Below are positions 6,860-7,418 of a stretch of 7,418 nt of DNA, one piece after another. The stretch lies in NCBI GenBank assembly GCA_964598695.1, contig CAZRDB010000228.1, forward strand, positions 1 to 7,418. Reading direction: 5' to 3'. A model generated the notes under the pieces. It was not told the DNA's origin. It was given only the letters and a program-made list of their open reading frames with translations, and ran no database searches. The position numbers and the translations under genes are program-made. The DNA is from CAZRDB01 sp964598695 (lineage in GTDB: Bacteria; Armatimonadota; Zipacnadia; UBA1398). Within the stretch, counting starts at the first letter, position 1; each line of letters opens with the position of its first letter.

Positions 6860-7418
6860 CTACGGCGCACCCTCCTGGATCTCCCACACGGGTTCCTTCT
6901 TCGACGCGGTGTAGCTCGACACGGCGACGCCTTCCACCTGCGCCTCCCACCGGTGACCGACGTAGGTGTTCTGCTTCACCTCGGCGCCCGGCGCGAGGTC
7001 GTGGTACTTCGTGAACGACCCGTCGAAGCTGAGCCACAGCACCTCCACCGGCACGCTGAGCGTGTTGCGCACGGTGATGACGCAGTTGGCGCCCGTGTCC
7101 TCTCCCCCGCCGAACTGGTACTCCTTCGGCGGGGTCTCGCCGAGCAGGTTGGCGGTGAAGTAGTCCCACATCCGTCGCTTCGCGTACGTGCCCGGGAAGC
7201 CATGGTCGTCGCGCGGGAGGATCAGCAGATCGAAGTCCTTGTTCGCGCGGATCAGCGCGTCCACGAGCTGCATCGTCGCGCCGTAGGCGTTGACGTTGTG
7301 GTCGAGCGCGCCGTGGATGAGCATCAGCTTGCCGGTCAGGGCGGCCGCGTGGGTGACGTTCGACTGCTCCTCGTACCACGGACCGACGGGGTAGCCCATC
7401 CACAACTCGTTCCACCAC
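6860..7418 (-). CDS. S9 prolyl-oligopeptidase-family (DPP-IV-like) peptidase, C-terminal part, with VHL-beta-like extension
   Basis: Only the last 185 residues are in the window; the start lies beyond the right edge. Family members are alpha/beta-hydrolase serine peptidases that release peptides next to proline, often in the periplasm. Numbered from the first visible whole codon, residues 1-95 are the end of the catalytic domain: WWNELWMG (1-8), LMLIHGALDHNV (31-42) with the likely catalytic Asp D39, and DFDLLILPRDDHGF (61-74) with the likely catalytic His H72. The Ser elbow is outside the window. After LLGETPP, where such peptidases usually end, about 85 more residues follow. These match the VHL beta-domain pattern WLxFDG-x4-Y-x2-L-x-PG-x7-Y-x-GH-x-W (128-157). 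The stop codon is 21 bp from that of the convergent kinase. The peptidase family is clear; substrate and cellular location cannot be judged without the N-terminus. Confidence 0.9.
   Translation of the reverse strand, partial: WWNELWMGYPVGPWYEEQSNVTHAAALTGKLMLIHGALDHNVNAYGATMQLVDALIRANKDFDLLILPRDDHGFPGTYAKRRMWDYFTANLLGETPPKEYQFGGGEDTGANCVITVRNTLSVPVEVLWLSFDGSFTKYHDLAPGAEVKQNTYVGHRWEAQVEGVAVSSYTASKKEPVWEIQEGAP

Overview
This is a GC-rich (by eye about 70%), gene-dense chromosomal segment from a bacterium. The Gram-negative, PAS/GAF-rich hybrid kinase, the large secreted protein of carboxypeptidase-regulatory-like modules and the DPP-IV-type S9 peptidase fit a deep-branching high-GC phylum such as Planctomycetota, Acidobacteriota, Gemmatimonadota or Eisenbacteria-like groups. 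This placement is weak: no rRNA or taxonomic marker is present. I see no mobile element, CRISPR array, tRNA or rRNA.

Layout. The left half is read on the minus strand. A small CoA-binding (YccU-like, Rossmann) protein lies at 3524-3976. It is followed after 90 bp by a 1126-residue exported protein (53-3433) built of seven beta-sandwich modules and an alpha-helical repeat region. The two may be co-transcribed. A 144-bp divergent intergenic region (3977-4120), with a C10 tract and a small palindrome, separates them from a plus-strand hybrid histidine kinase (4121-6838; 2 TM, PAS, GAF, PAS, HisKA, HATPase, REC). The kinase converges, with only 21 bp between stop codons, on a minus-strand S9 prolyl-oligopeptidase-family gene that runs off the right edge (6860-7418).

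How the genes work together. Nothing in the sequence ties the four genes into one pathway. The kinase is an orphan here: no separate response regulator or Hpt protein is in view. The divergent arrangement leaves room for shared regulation with the CoA-binding/exported protein pair, but this is inference.

Most interesting point. The truncated S9 peptidase carries, after its catalytic Asp and His, a C-terminal extension that closely resembles the beta domain of the von Hippel-Lindau tumour suppressor (VHL). Residues equivalent to the VHL hydroxyproline pocket are present or conservatively replaced. A prolyl-peptidase-type enzyme fused to a possible hydroxyproline-reading module is worth testing. 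Other items of note are a 12-bp perfect hairpin with a GNRA-type loop inside the kinase coding sequence, and an inverted repeat overlapping the ribosome binding site of the large exported protein.
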